Positions 31,637-41,958 of a stretch of DNA of 64,000 nucleotides are shown in pieces. The DNA is from Saccharomycopsis crataegensis (lineage: Eukaryota; Ascomycota; Saccharomycetes; Ascoideales; Saccharomycopsidaceae), in NCBI RefSeq assembly GCF_037102585.1, contig NW_027043819.1, positions 186,001-250,000 on the forward strand, in the 5' to 3' direction. Position 1 is the first letter of the stretch. Each line of letters opens with the position of its first letter. A program made the position numbers and the translations under genes. The notes beneath the pieces are model-generated. The model saw only the letters and a list, made by a program, of their open reading frames with translations. It ran no database searches and was not told the DNA's origin.

Positions 31637-34216
31637 TTATTTATTGTTTCTTTTTTGTCTTCTATTGTTCCCTTTATTATCCATACCATTCAACGCACCA
31701 GCAATGATACCTGAATTAGAGGAGCTGATTTTGAAGTTTTGACTGTGGTGGTTACGGGAGGTGTTACCATTAGACCCATGGGATTGGGAATTGAACCCGG
31801 TGGATTGCTGCTGGTGACCCCCGGCAGCCAAACGTTCGTTCTTTTCTGCCAATTGACCGACTTTTTCAGCCAACACCAATGCCAATTCTTGAGGTTTATT
31901 CAATTCATGGCCATGGATAAAGTAGACTGAAGAGGTCTTTTGGTCCAAAGCAGCCAAGATCTCTTCTTTGAAAATCATCTTGGATAAGACAGCAGACACT
32001 TTAGATTCTTTCAATTCAAAGATTTCTGCCAATTTGCCAATGGATAACTTGGTGTAATAGTTTCTAAATTGGAACAAGTAAGTTCTCAACCCTTCGATTT
32101 GTAATTTTTCTTCAATCATCTTCTTGATTGCGTCACCATTGACAAATAACTTCCAAATATCCACGGATTTGATGTAATTGGTAGCCTTTTTCCAGTCACC
32201 CATTTGTAAACTCTTGGCGGCGTACATAATGTAATCCTTGGTGTTTTCAGGAGGACCTTGGAAGAATTGTCTTTCATGGAACTCAAGAGCACGTCTGAAA
32301 GATTTAGTGGACGCCTTCTTATTGTAGTTGTTATTACCGGTTTGTGCGGCTTGAGGAATTTCAATCAAGAGTGAAGAAGTCAAAAACACAGCTTCCAATA
32401 ACTCCAAGTTGATATGCATGTGGAATGGTAACAATCTTTGTCTGTCAGCAGCAACACTGGTTGTGGATGATTGTTGATTGTATCTTTGAACACCTTGACC
32501 CAACAATTCTTTTTGTCTGCTAGAGGTGGCGATTTCTTGCAAAGTTTGGAAAGCTTCATCAATCAAGCCAACCTTGAAAGCACATAACCCAAGTTGGACC
32601 AAAGTTCTGTTAAACAAGACTTGCATGGCTGGCTCACAAGAGTGGATGGTAGATTGCAAGTGTGACATTAACAACATATCTCTGGCCTTGAAGTATTGGT
32701 TATTGAAAGCATAGTAGTAGATATGACAAAGCATTGCCTTCTTTCTGTAGACAGAGTTGGATTGACGGTATAGCACTGAACACAAAGTATTAACTAATCC
32801 ATCGGCATATTCCTTATCATAAGTGGAAGTGGATTTGACGACAAAAGATTCTTGTCCATCTTTCAAAGCATTCCAAGCGGTCTTTTCATTGAAGTTGATC
32901 AATTGGATTGGCTTGAAGTAAACATGGTCAATTCTTCTCAAGATAATTCTGAACAATTGATCGTTCGATGGATTGGTCAATTGATCAGCACTGGACAAAG
33001 ATTCAACGTATAATTGGGCTCTCAAGATCAAGTTGTACATTTGAGATTCGTCTCTCAATCTAACAATGTAATCACTCGAGTGTGGGTCAATAACTAACAA
33101 AGATCTGGTTAATTCATCGTCCAATCTTTCGACAAATGATGCAATAGAACCTAATACTTCCACGATACCATCTTTGTTAGCTTGTGGTTCGTTTTCAAAA
33201 TCGAGACCAGCTTCACCATTTTCAGTAACTCTGTATTTGTCATGATTGTCTTCCAAAATGGTCAATAAAGCAGAAATATTTTTTTCGGCATTCTTCCATT
33301 GATCAATTGGCATGTAGTTGGCGTTCATACTGAGATCAAATCTGGTTGGAATCAATAAAAAGTAAATTGAGATAAATTGGAATGGAGACTCAGCAAATTG
33401 CAACAATTTTTCCAAAGTGGCAACTTGTTCGTAACGGTCAACGTTCTTCTTACCACGGTTTTCAATGACGGTACGTAAAGTAGCAGCAATATCAAGTTCT
33501 TCTTCATCGGCAGCGGCAGAGCGGCCAGCTGGGGCGACGGCAGGCACTGTGGCAGATTTTTGCATATCTTCTGGACTTTCACGGAATCTTTTTATCAAAT
33601 CTTCAAAGTCTCTGGATGATCTCTTAACTCTCTGTTTAATAGAATTGAAGGCCTTGGAAGTAACGGCATTCATTTTAGTGTTTTCCTTGCTGACAAGAAT
33701 GATAACATCTTCCAATTCTGCCAAAGTCTTGATGTAGAAAGTTGGGGTTGGAATATTTTGTTGTTGGGATCTGATCAACAACTTGTTCAATTTGTCGAAT
33801 TCTTTGGAAACGGTGAGCCAGTCATCAAAATCGGCAGCGTTGTCGATTTCATTGGCACTGTTTTTCATTTCTTCTAATAATTTGTCCTTGGCTGATTTGA
33901 CCACTTTCTTGTTATCGTCGTCAGATTCGGATTCGGTTTCGTCATCAGAATCTGGAATATTGGAACCCTTCAAGAAATAAGCTGCGCTTCTTTGAGGAGT
34001 TTCGGTCTTCAAGAACTTGTTACGACCGGTTGGCTCATCATCATCTTCGTCTGATTCGTCTTCGTCCATGTCATCATCCAAGTCGTCGTCTTCTTCACTT
34101 GAAGATTCCATCTGTTCATCTTCAGAAGAGCTAAGCAATTCTTCTTCTTCGGAACTGAGCAATTCCTCGTCTGACTCGGAGTCAGATAAACTAGCAGCAA
34201 AGAAACGAGAACTCAT
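31637..34216 (-). CDS. NIP1: Translation initiation factor eIF3 subunit c
   Basis: An 859-aa core subunit of eIF3, which binds the 40S ribosome and gathers eIF1, eIF5 and the ternary complex. The N-terminus MSSRFFAASLSDSESDEELL and the following Ser/Asp/Glu-rich 90 residues are the typical eIF1/eIF5-binding tail. The helical middle contains YFLLIPTRFDLS and HIYYYAFNNQYFKARDMLLMSHLQ. The C-terminal PCI/winged-helix domain is at about 690-790 (KLSIGKLAEIFELKESKVSAVLSKMI). A Gly/Asn/Gln-rich tail with basic residues ends the protein. The eIF3k gene lies immediately upstream on the same strand. Confidence 0.97.
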   Translation of the reverse strand: MSSRFFAASLSDSESDEELLSSEEEELLSSSEDEQMESSSEEDDDLDDDMDEDESDEDDDEPTGRNKFLKTETPQRSAAYFLKGSNIPDSDDETESESDDDNKKVVKSAKDKLLEEMKNSANEIDNAADFDDWLTVSKEFDKLNKLLIRSQQQNIPTPTFYIKTLAELEDVIILVSKENTKMNAVTSKAFNSIKQRVKRSSRDFEDLIKRFRESPEDMQKSATVPAVAPAGRSAAADEEELDIAATLRTVIENRGKKNVDRYEQVATLEKLLQFAESPFQFISIYFLLIPTRFDLSMNANYMPIDQWKNAEKNISALLTILEDNHDKYRVTENGEAGLDFENEPQANKDGIVEVLGSIASFVERLDDELTRSLLVIDPHSSDYIVRLRDESQMYNLILRAQLYVESLSSADQLTNPSNDQLFRIILRRIDHVYFKPIQLINFNEKTAWNALKDGQESFVVKSTSTYDKEYADGLVNTLCSVLYRQSNSVYRKKAMLCHIYYYAFNNQYFKARDMLLMSHLQSTIHSCEPAMQVLFNRTLVQLGLCAFKVGLIDEAFQTLQEIATSSRQKELLGQGVQRYNQQSSTTSVAADRQRLLPFHMHINLELLEAVFLTSSLLIEIPQAAQTGNNNYNKKASTKSFRRALEFHERQFFQGPPENTKDYIMYAAKSLQMGDWKKATNYIKSVDIWKLFVNGDAIKKMIEEKLQIEGLRTYLFQFRNYYTKLSIGKLAEIFELKESKVSAVLSKMIFKEEILAALDQKTSSVYFIHGHELNKPQELALVLAEKVGQLAEKNERLAAGGHQQQSTGFNSQSHGSNGNTSRNHHSQNFKISSSNSGIIAGALNGMDNKGNNRRQKRNNK

Positions 34217-34558
34217 GACGCTATTTTTGCCTCTTACTTATTAATAAGGATCTGGTTAATTTGCTTTGGAATATGGTAATAATAATGTTTCTTTCAACTT
34301 TTTTCTGTGTTGGAAAAAAAAAAAATTTTCAGGTGCGTGCGTCGGGTAAGTTGTGCTCTTCTTTCTCCCCCAAGCTGGTGTTCTTTGATCTGTGTGTGGT
34401 GGGTGGTATAAATCCCTCCATTTTACAATATTGAATAGAAAATAGAGATCGATTTTATTGAACGAATTAAGAATCATTAGAATAGTAATAAAAATAAAAA
34501 TGAAAAAAGGGGGGAGAGGGTCAAAAACACAGAGAGGGAAAAAAAATGCATGGGTCGT
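34217..34558. promoter_or_regulatory. NIP1 promoter / eIF3k 3' end
   Basis: A 342-bp gap between two minus-strand eIF3 genes. It includes an A run at 34314-34324 and G/A-rich DNA at 34500-34545. No other gene is visible. Confidence 0.4.
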
Positions 34559-35386
34559 CTATTTTTCAAGACTTTCTTTGATCAATCTTGATAACTGTTC
34601 AAACTTGATGTTTTCGCTACTGATGATTGAGTTATGGGCATTTGTAGAAACATGCTTTTGTTCTTCTTCGTCGTCGTTCTTGATGAGGTGGGCGTCGTGG
34701 TTAATCAACACATGGTCACCGTTTATCTTGAAGAATTTCTTTGATTCAATGAATTTACCAAAGTCCGCTTCGTTCAAGTTCAAGTAGCTTTGCAACAATT
34801 GGGAGCTGATCTTGGACTTTATTTGCGAGTTGTTGTTGGAGTACCCTTTGTAGACCACGTTGAAGATCAAATTTCTGATGTTGCTGTCGAAAGAGTCGGC
34901 CAAGTAGGAATCGTAAACCAAATCCTGATAGGAATCATCGGTTTTCAACAAACTCCAGAACTTGGTAAACTTAGCAGAGGTCAACAACACGTACAATTCC
35001 TTCAATTTGTTAACATAGCTGCAGAATTGGATTATTGACGAATCTTCTGATGAAAGATCTTTGAATTTTGTTACATCGGCTAACACGTAAACTGGCAACA
35101 AATGTAAGTATAATTCAAAGTCAATGTTGTAGAAATTGCAAAGCCCTAACAATAATATGTTTATAGTGGCTTCTTCTCTTTCATCGTTGAGGGATTCCGA
35201 AGACAATTCGTACAATTTCAAAAGGGCCAAATTGGCATTAACGTCGCTGAAATTTTGTTCGCATTGGACCTTCAAGTAGTCTTCCAAGTCCTTGATCACG
35301 GAGACATCGTATCTTTTCAAACTGTTCAAGATATCATTGATATCGGAAGGTCTTTGGACAGGAACAGAAACTAAAGTGTTATCCAT
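34559..35386 (-). CDS. eIF3 subunit k
   Basis: A 275-aa protein from the ATG at 35386; the longer open frame upstream is lysine-rich and unsupported. It matches eIF3k, a small PCI-type subunit on the periphery of eIF3. Key stretches are LKRYDVSVIKDLEDYL, NANLALLKLYEL, an intermediate LLLGLCNFYNIDFELYLHLLP, and the C-terminal ENIKFEQLSRLIKES, which parallels EKIDFDSVSSIM of animal eIF3k. S. cerevisiae has no eIF3k, so an orthologue-based annotation from that species would miss this gene. It lies directly upstream of the eIF3c gene with a 342-bp gap on the same strand. Confidence 0.85.
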   Translation of the reverse strand: MDNTLVSVPVQRPSDINDILNSLKRYDVSVIKDLEDYLKVQCEQNFSDVNANLALLKLYELSSESLNDEREEATINILLLGLCNFYNIDFELYLHLLPVYVLADVTKFKDLSSEDSSIIQFCSYVNKLKELYVLLTSAKFTKFWSLLKTDDSYQDLVYDSYLADSFDSNIRNLIFNVVYKGYSNNNSQIKSKISSQLLQSYLNLNEADFGKFIESKKFFKINGDHVLINHDAHLIKNDDEEEQKHVSTNAHNSIISSENIKFEQLSRLIKESLEK

Positions 35387-35741
35387 CTTTGTTAGGTTAT
35401 TATTGATGAAGAATGTGAAGATAGTGGCACTGGGAGAGCCCTTTTGGATTGATGATTTTGATTTTTTTTTGGAGGATTTTTTTTTTTTCTCTTGCATCTG
35501 CAGTTGCCCGGCAACAAACTTTCACCCATCGCAGGAAGAATATATGATCATCGATGGGTGATTGTTGGGAATAATATTAATGTTTAGGAAAAAGAATAAT
35601 TGCAAAAGATTGCTTACGAGTATTTTGGTCTATTCGTTGGTGAATAAGAAAAGAAGCGTCTATAATTTGTTGGATGAAATAATTAAGAGAACAGTTAGTG
35701 CTTCCAACAAATAATGTCTTTTTAAGTATACATATACCATA
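35387..35741. other. eIF3k promoter and PEF1 3' flank
   Basis: A 355-bp gap with T/A runs at about 35462-35492. I see nothing coding. Confidence 0.4.
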
Positions 35742-36974
35742 TCATTGGAACCCCAAGATCTCTTGGATATACTTGTCAAATGGGAACACTGCCACCCCGG
35801 TTTCTTGCAGATCGTACTTCTTGAAAGAGTTTGTACATCTTAGCAACCAAATCAAACTCTCCACGTAGCTGTCAAACTTCAAGTAGATCCCGCCTCCTGA
35901 ATGACTGAATTTCTGGAACACAAATAATACGGTATCCGTTGGCAATCTGTAGCCAAAGCTTTTCAAAGTCTCTTGGTACTCACTAAAGGTGATAGTGTTA
36001 CTCTTGTCCTTGTCATAGATCCCAAACACCGTTCTCCAATGGCTGATATAGTTCCACAAATGATAAAACTCTCTGAAATCAATGGTTCCCGAGCCGTCTT
36101 TATCGAACAACTTTATCATGAGCTTGACCGTCGATGGTTGGAACTGGGTCTTGTCGGTATTAAACAATGCCATCGATAATTCGTTCTCAGTTAGCGCCCC
36201 AGTTCGGTTGCGGTCGACCTTATTGAACAAATCACGTAGTCTAACTTCTATTCTCTCGGCTTCTGAAGTGCTTTGGGCTTCCAAAGGATTAGGTTGACGA
36301 ATCTCATTTGGTGGCGATTGTTGATGCTGGAATTGGTAATTATTAGACATCATAGGATCGGTGAACTGAGGTGCCAACGAAGAAGCACCTGTTAGTTGTT
36401 GTTGTTGTTGTGGTTGTATCATTGGCATTGATTGATGTTGTTGTGGCCGAGGAACAGGTGCTTGTTGTTGCTGATACTGGTGTGATTGAGAAGGCATTCT
36501 GTTTTGTTGGGGAGATGGGGCATACTGTTGTTGTGGGATATGTTGCTGTTGCTGTTGTTGAGGCATTCGTTGTGGTTGTTGAGGCATTCGTTGTGGTTGT
36601 TGAGGCATTCGCTGTGATTGTTGTTGTTGTTGTGGTACAGCAGGCACTTGTTGCTGATGGCCAGAGTATTGTGGTCGTTGGCCAGGGTATGTCTGCTGTG
36701 ATTGTAGTTGTTGTGGTTGATTATGAGACATCATTCCTCCTCCTCCATAACCCGGGGGAGGTTTTCTTTGACTCCTCTGTTTCGGTTGTTGTTGTTGTTG
36801 TTGTTGTTGTTGTTGATGGCCGTGTTGTTGAGCCTGACTGGCCCTACCAAAGGCCTCCTTTGGGGTAGGGAATGTCTGAATGATATTGGTTAGTCACATT
36901 GATTTCCAAGAGAATTCGATAAATTGCAAGACGATACCTACCACAAGATCGTCTAAGGGTCTCCTGTGTGACAT
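35742..36974 (-). CDS. PEF1: Penta-EF-hand protein Pef1 (one intron)
   Basis: Two exons: 36974-36942 (33 nt) and 36875-35742 (1134 nt), giving 388 aa. The intron (36876-36941, 66 nt) has a GTAGGT donor, an ACTAAC branch point and a CAG acceptor. The spliced start reads MSHRRPLDDLV-TFPTPKEAFG. This parallels the S. cerevisiae Pef1 start (DDFVRYATPKEAM), which supports the splice. After a long Gln/Pro-rich region come calcium-binding EF hands: DRNRTGALTENE, DKDGSGTIDFRE and DKDKSNTITFSE, plus degenerate ones. Pef1 is a calcium-responsive adaptor linked to cation homeostasis and budding. An intronless call starting at 36734 would lose 58 N-terminal residues. Confidence 0.85.
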
Positions 36975-37981
36975 CTAATAACACACTAAGATCTCCTAGT
37001 TGCTGTTGTTGTCTCAAAAACAACTGTCTTCTTCTTGTTCCCAACTCAACCAGGAAAGAAAAAACAAAAAAAAATTGAGAGGAGGGCTTTCCGATGCGGC
37101 AGGTGACTACTAATCCCACTTCCAGTACGGTGCTACCATGGATCGTCGTTGGTCCTTCTTTTGAGTGGGTTGTTCATTTGAACAGCCCAGTTGTATATTA
37201 TTATTATATTATTTCATACACATCACAACCCATTCAGTGGATTGCAATAACGCATGCATTTTTCAGTTTTTCCTTTTTTTTTTTCAATTTCCTTTTTATA
37301 ATTTTTTTCTTTTCTCTTTTTCTCTTTCTTCCTCCTTCTTCTCTCAAGTTTCTAATTGTTATTCGTGAGACGCTTTACTAGCAATTCCTGATTTCTATTA
37401 ACATTTTCTAGTTTTCCATTCTTTTCGTTGCTTCCAAGGAATCTCCAGTCAGTATAGTTCAAACCATGCTTCTAGCAAGGAACAAAAACGCAATACTGAA
37501 TAAAACAAAAATAAAAATAAAAAATAAAAGAGTCCCAGAAATGAAATCAAAAAAAAAAAAAATCCAAAGAACCTGCTTCATAAATCTCAAAACATAACCC
37601 CAAAACAAATGTTTCACTTTGTAAGCAAAAAATAAAAACACAAAAGACAGTAGTATCATCATAATAAATCACAAACGAACTCGAACAGAGCACAAACACC
37701 GTTGGCAAAGTAAATGCACAAAATAAAACCAAAGAAACATCAAAAATTAAAAAAAAAAAAAGATATCATCTCTATCCAGCATCATTATCGTTATCCAAAC
37801 AAAAACATACAAAAAGTAAAACCGATAGTAAAATAGGCAAGGAAACACAAACTTCATGTAGCATCACAGGCATATAATCATCAGAGAAAAGAAAAAAGAT
37901 ACACTTCAAAGTTAAACACTTCAAAGCAATACAACACAACCACAAGCCTTAAATTTGACATTTCCATTTACTATTCATTAG
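36975..37981. other. PEF1 promoter and EDC1-like 3' region
   Basis: A 1.0-kb gap. It is pyrimidine-rich on the plus strand at 37265-37340 and A-rich at 37500-37750. These runs create many spurious frames. No RNA gene or conserved coding segment was seen. Confidence 0.4.
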
Positions 37982-38845
37982 CTACTTTTGTGGTTGTGCT
38001 TGAGAATGATAGCCAACGTTGCTACCATGGGGATTACTACCAGGGTACATTGGATAAGGGCCTTGATGTGCAGGGACTGTCTGGTATGGCAAGTACCCAA
38101 TTGGAGGAGGGTAAGAATTAAAGAATTGGGGATTAGTAGTATGAAGTTGGTTTTGTGGAGGAGGAATCACTGGGTGATGTTGGTAATTTGGAGGCCCTGG
38201 AGGATATTGATAATAATTTGATGGGGCAGCAGGATGATGTGGAGCACAAGGAGGAGCACCAGATTGACCTTGATACTGCAAAAAAGGCTGAGAAATAGGG
38301 TAGACGTGTTCCTGACGAGGAGAAGCGTTCACTGAGGCGCCTGCATTATTAGATTCAAATAACTGGTTCATTGTTAGCTTAGTACCTGCCAACAAGCCAC
38401 TGGAAGAATTTGAAGACTTAGAGGAGCTGAAAGAAGGCTTTGGCAAATCGCTGATCTTGGGTTGTGAGGTATGGAATGACGAGCCAGCATAAGAGGCAGA
38501 GCCAGTAGTGCCATTTGAGTCACTATGGTCACCATCACTATCAGGGACTTGGTTATTGCGGTTGTTGTTGTTGTTGTTGTTGTTATTGTTGTTGTTGTTA
38601 TTGTTGTTGTTGTTATTGCGCCTCTTTGAGCTCTTTCCATTAGTGTCCTGATGGTTTGACTTTGAGCGGCGGTTTCCTGAGGAGTTGTTGTTGTTGTTGT
38701 TGTTATTCCTTGATTTCGGTCCACTGTTGTTATTGTTATTATTATTGCTGTTCGATTTCTTTTTCTGGTGGGGTTTGTTATTAGAGCTTTTGGAGGTCCC
38801 GCCAAAATTGACAGGCTGGCCATTTGGAAGGATAGGCACACTCAT
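37982..38845 (-). CDS. Asn-rich decapping enhancer, EDC1/EDC2-like
   Basis: A 287-aa low-complexity protein. The start MSVPILPNGQPVNFGGTSK parallels LPNGQKPNFG of S. cerevisiae Edc1. Later, SYAGSSFHTSQPKISDLPKP parallels its SYAGSTFATN...LPKPSF. That YAGxxF...LPKPSF stretch is the short motif by which Edc1-type proteins bind Dcp1 and stimulate Dcp2, removing mRNA caps. Between the two lie Asn runs (up to about 20 residues, encoded by AAC/AAT triplets near 38560-38620). The tail is Pro/Tyr/Gln-rich and aggregation-prone. The conserved motifs sit in the same order as in Edc1. The assignment rests on these short motifs only. Confidence 0.7.
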   Translation of the reverse strand: MSVPILPNGQPVNFGGTSKSSNNKPHQKKKSNSNNNNNNNSGPKSRNNNNNNNNSSGNRRSKSNHQDTNGKSSKRRNNNNNNNNNNNNNNNNNNNRNNQVPDSDGDHSDSNGTTGSASYAGSSFHTSQPKISDLPKPSFSSSKSSNSSSGLLAGTKLTMNQLFESNNAGASVNASPRQEHVYPISQPFLQYQGQSGAPPCAPHHPAAPSNYYQYPPGPPNYQHHPVIPPPQNQLHTTNPQFFNSYPPPIGYLPYQTVPAHQGPYPMYPGSNPHGSNVGYHSQAQPQK

Positions 38846-39879
38846 TGTTGAGTTGATTGAATAATTAACGGTGGGATTGATTCAAAGATTGCTTTTAGGA
38901 GTTTAGGAGGCTCGGGGGAAAAGAAAACCACGCACGATGTAATTAAAGGTTGTTTTCTTTTTATAGACGATCAGAGATATTTAACAGAGTATTTGTACAA
39001 AAACACTTTATTATCTCAACAAATAAGGGATCTTGTTGCTTGTGATGGTCTAATCCAAGTATTCGTTTACTTGCTCTTTATCAACAAACTCATTTTTATC
39101 TTCGCCGCCCAAATTTGGAAAAAAAAAAAAAAAAAGTGCGGTTATGTGGCACCGGCGGTTGAACCATGGATAAGTAGTTGGCAGTATAAGCACTACAGTA
39201 CCTTTTTTATTACAAATTCAGTTCAAACAATTAGAAAAGATAAAGAAAATGGGAGTTTCAACTTAGCTAAGATTGTAAAATAGCATACCTTTGCATAAGG
39301 GTTGCTTTTGCAACAATGAATAAAAAAATGGGAAAAAGAAATCTAAGAATATAATAACGGTTGGAAGAAAGCTAAAAAAAAAAAGAAAACCAAATAAATA
39401 GAATAAAGAATCCCCAAAAGAAAGCACGGCGAAATGAAATAATGATGAAGTAAAAGCAAAAAGATTGAAAAGATGAATTAGCAAAACGGCGAAAAAGGAA
39501 ATGGATGAGTTTTGCTAAAATAGGTAGGGTATAGTATAATTGGAAAGCAAGTGGACTTTTTTTTTTATTGAGCAAAGAGAAATTGGAAAGTAAAGGAATA
39601 CAGCATAATTCGAAAAAAAAACCTCGCCTGAATGAATCATCAATATTGAGACTCTAAGGATCGGGGAAAATATTGCTCTAGGAAATACTATAGATATGGG
39701 ATGAGGTTGATGTAGTTGGAGTTATAATGTAGTGAATGGTGTTTGGGGAAATAGGCTTCAAAATAATCTATAATTAGTATCTCAACTTAAAGCAAAATCT
39801 CAACTCGAAAAGGCAAAATTCAAAAAAAATAACAAAAACAAAAGTGATCTTATAGAGATAACTTTCTTTTTTTTTAATC
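38846..39879. promoter_or_regulatory. Long upstream region of the EDC1-like gene
   Basis: A 1.03-kb gap between two minus-strand genes. It holds A runs at 39119-39134 and 39374-39385, and A/T-rich DNA near 39830-39880. It contains no supportable gene. Confidence 0.4.
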
Positions 39880-41412
39880 TTAATTTTCTCTAATAATTTC
39901 CATGGACACTGGGGATAAACATCTATGGATATTCGACTCACTCTTCATTCTCTTTGCAGTTGCCGGCTGGGGAATTCTTTTGACGAATGCTTCTGTGACA
40001 TATTCATTAGCGAAGTTTAACTTTTTAGAACAGACGTTAGAGTTTATGGCAGTAGAAGAAACTGAGTTGGTTAAAGATGGTGTTGAGTATGAATGTTTAA
40101 TGGCGGTGATGCCACCAAAGTAGTTGGAAAGTTTTGGGTCAGGGAAGTCTGAAAAATTGACAGATTGTGGGGTAAGTGGGGTCACTGGAGTAGAAGGAAT
40201 AGTGTGTGCATCCAGATCTTCATTATAAAGAGAGCTTCTGGAAGATACTTGGGAATTAATGGTAGCTGGCGATGATGGGATAGGGATATTATCTTTAGAT
40301 GGGTTGAGATATGAAGAAATTTGATGGACTCTTCTCTTGGAGAAGTTTTTGAGAGACCGAGTGGAAGGAGATTTGGATCTCAAGTTTGTCTTCATGTACG
40401 GCTTGATAGGTTCATTGATCAGATCGACTTTGATGGCCGATTTATTCAAAGATAATAAGCTGTCACAAGAGTTTCTGCAGTTGGACATTTCTTTCTCGGA
40501 ACTGGAAATCGAGGTATCAGCCGTACTTTCTGCGGAGTTCAAGGAGGCACTGGAAATCTTAGAGACAAGATGTTTATCATCACTGATGTCACTGGTGCTT
40601 GGCTCACATCCGAGTTCCAATTCATTATTATCCAAAGAAATGGCGTCAAATAATCCATTAATAAAAGATGCGGCATCCTGGTTGACATCATTATCAACCT
40701 GAGGAGGTGGACAAAGGATAGCAGTACTCATCATCTTTATTTCTTCCGAAATCAGGATATCTTGTTTGGAAGCATAACTCTCTTCATGTTCATGGTGATG
40801 CTCTTCTTGTTCGTCTTCTTCTTCTTCTTCTTTTTCTTCTTCTTCTCCTTGTTCTTTTTCTTCAAGGTTGCTATTGTTGGGAAGGTGATTTTTTACTATG
40901 AACAATTCATCTTCAAGATCAGAGACCCTTTCAGTTAACTGAGAGATTCTGGTGACCAATATCTGATTTTCACTTTCTTTTAACTTGAGTTTCTCTAACA
41001 ATTGGAAGTTTGCCTCTTCGTAGGTACGATGTAAGTTATCAGTATTGGAACCAATTATGGATTCAACACCCTTGAAGCTTCTATCTGTGGAGGTACTAGT
41101 TCTTCTATTTTGTAAGCTTGTTGGCTCATTAATCAAAGAACTTCTCTCTACCGGGAAGCTGGAGGTCATTACTGAAGACCCGCAACTATCATTGTCAAAA
41201 CTTTGTTTCCTGGCAGATCTTTCCAATTGTTCAGTTAATTCGGTGATCTTGTTATTCAAGTTGTTGATTTCCTTGTCTTTGGAACCTATCTGTTGGGCCA
41301 TTTCCGCCACTGTTTTCGTTGTTGATGTTGGCAGTAACAGTCCAGTATAGGAAGAGCCGGAGACGGCATCACTAGGATGAGTATTCCAGTTCTTAAGCTT
41401 TTTCAATATCAT
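39880..41412 (-). CDS. Unrecognised coiled-coil, Ser-rich protein
   Basis: A 510-aa frame from the ATG at 41412 (MILKKLKNW); the open frame upstream of it is hydrophobic and lies in the promoter. Coiled-coil stretches lie at about residues 35-65 (IGSKDKEINNLNNKITELTEQL) and 145-190 (KLKLKESENQILVTRISQLTE). A Glu-rich run of about 25 residues follows. The C-terminal half is Ser/Thr/Pro-rich with short conserved-looking patches (SDFPDPKLSNYFGG, KHSYSTPSLTNS), which suggests phosphorylation and scaffold roles. I do not recognise the family. It is read away from the phospholipase B gene across a 1.4-kb divergent gap. Confidence 0.7.
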   Translation of the reverse strand: MILKKLKNWNTHPSDAVSGSSYTGLLLPTSTTKTVAEMAQQIGSKDKEINNLNNKITELTEQLERSARKQSFDNDSCGSSVMTSSFPVERSSLINEPTSLQNRRTSTSTDRSFKGVESIIGSNTDNLHRTYEEANFQLLEKLKLKESENQILVTRISQLTERVSDLEDELFIVKNHLPNNSNLEEKEQGEEEEKEEEEEDEQEEHHHEHEESYASKQDILISEEIKMMSTAILCPPPQVDNDVNQDAASFINGLFDAISLDNNELELGCEPSTSDISDDKHLVSKISSASLNSAESTADTSISSSEKEMSNCRNSCDSLLSLNKSAIKVDLINEPIKPYMKTNLRSKSPSTRSLKNFSKRRVHQISSYLNPSKDNIPIPSSPATINSQVSSRSSLYNEDLDAHTIPSTPVTPLTPQSVNFSDFPDPKLSNYFGGITAIKHSYSTPSLTNSVSSTAINSNVCSKKLNFANEYVTEAFVKRIPQPATAKRMKSESNIHRCLSPVSMEIIREN

Positions 41413-41943
41413 TATTTGCAACAATAATAAATTAATAAAAACGATGGTGATGGATGTTAACGGTGTGGTTGAAAAATATGGGAAGGAATGAATGAAGGTC
41501 CCAGGGAAATTTAGCAAACAAATCAATAAAAATAAATAAATAAAACGAATGTGTGTGAAATATATGTTTATTCAATTTTCTGTTGACAAAGAGTGTGCAT
41601 TTGGAAACACCCAAAGCAAAAAACGAACGACGGTGGTATTATATGGGTACTATTATAACGAACGATACTGGGCTTGCTGTTGAAGAGAAGAAAGAAGGAG
41701 AAATAAGAAAAAAAAAAAAAAAAGGATGAAATTTTCTGTTGCTCAGCTTTAATTATTGATCCATCCATACTGTAGTTTCACAATATTAATACTCACTGCA
41801 ATCAATGAAAATTTTATGGTTCATGCAACCACGCACCTGTATGCAGGACATGCGCATCGGATTGAAAAAAAGAAAAAAAAATGTTTGGTGCAAGGCGCGT
41901 TTTATTACTTGTGTATGCGTAGCCTTGCATTGCGTTGTTATGA

Positions 41944-41958
41944 CACGTGAGTCACGTG
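41944..41958. promoter_or_regulatory. Paired CACGTG E-boxes around TGAGTCA
   Basis: The sequence CACGTGAGTCACGTG contains two Cbf1-type E-boxes. The 3 bp between them create a Gcn4/AP-1-type TGAGTCA core. This spacing is unlikely by chance in AT-rich DNA. Which flanking gene it serves is unknown. Confidence 0.5.

Noticed and set aside
34458-34787. 109-aa plus-strand frame
   Set aside because: Antisense of the eIF3k 3' end and its flank.
36371-36868. 165-aa plus-strand frame rich in Val
   Set aside because: It is the antisense of the Gln/Pro-rich part of PEF1; CAA/CAG repeats read as Val-rich peptide on the other strand.
38374-38841. Thr-rich 155-aa minus-strand frame
   Set aside because: It is the +1 frame of the EDC1-like gene reading the Asn codon repeats as Thr/Ile.
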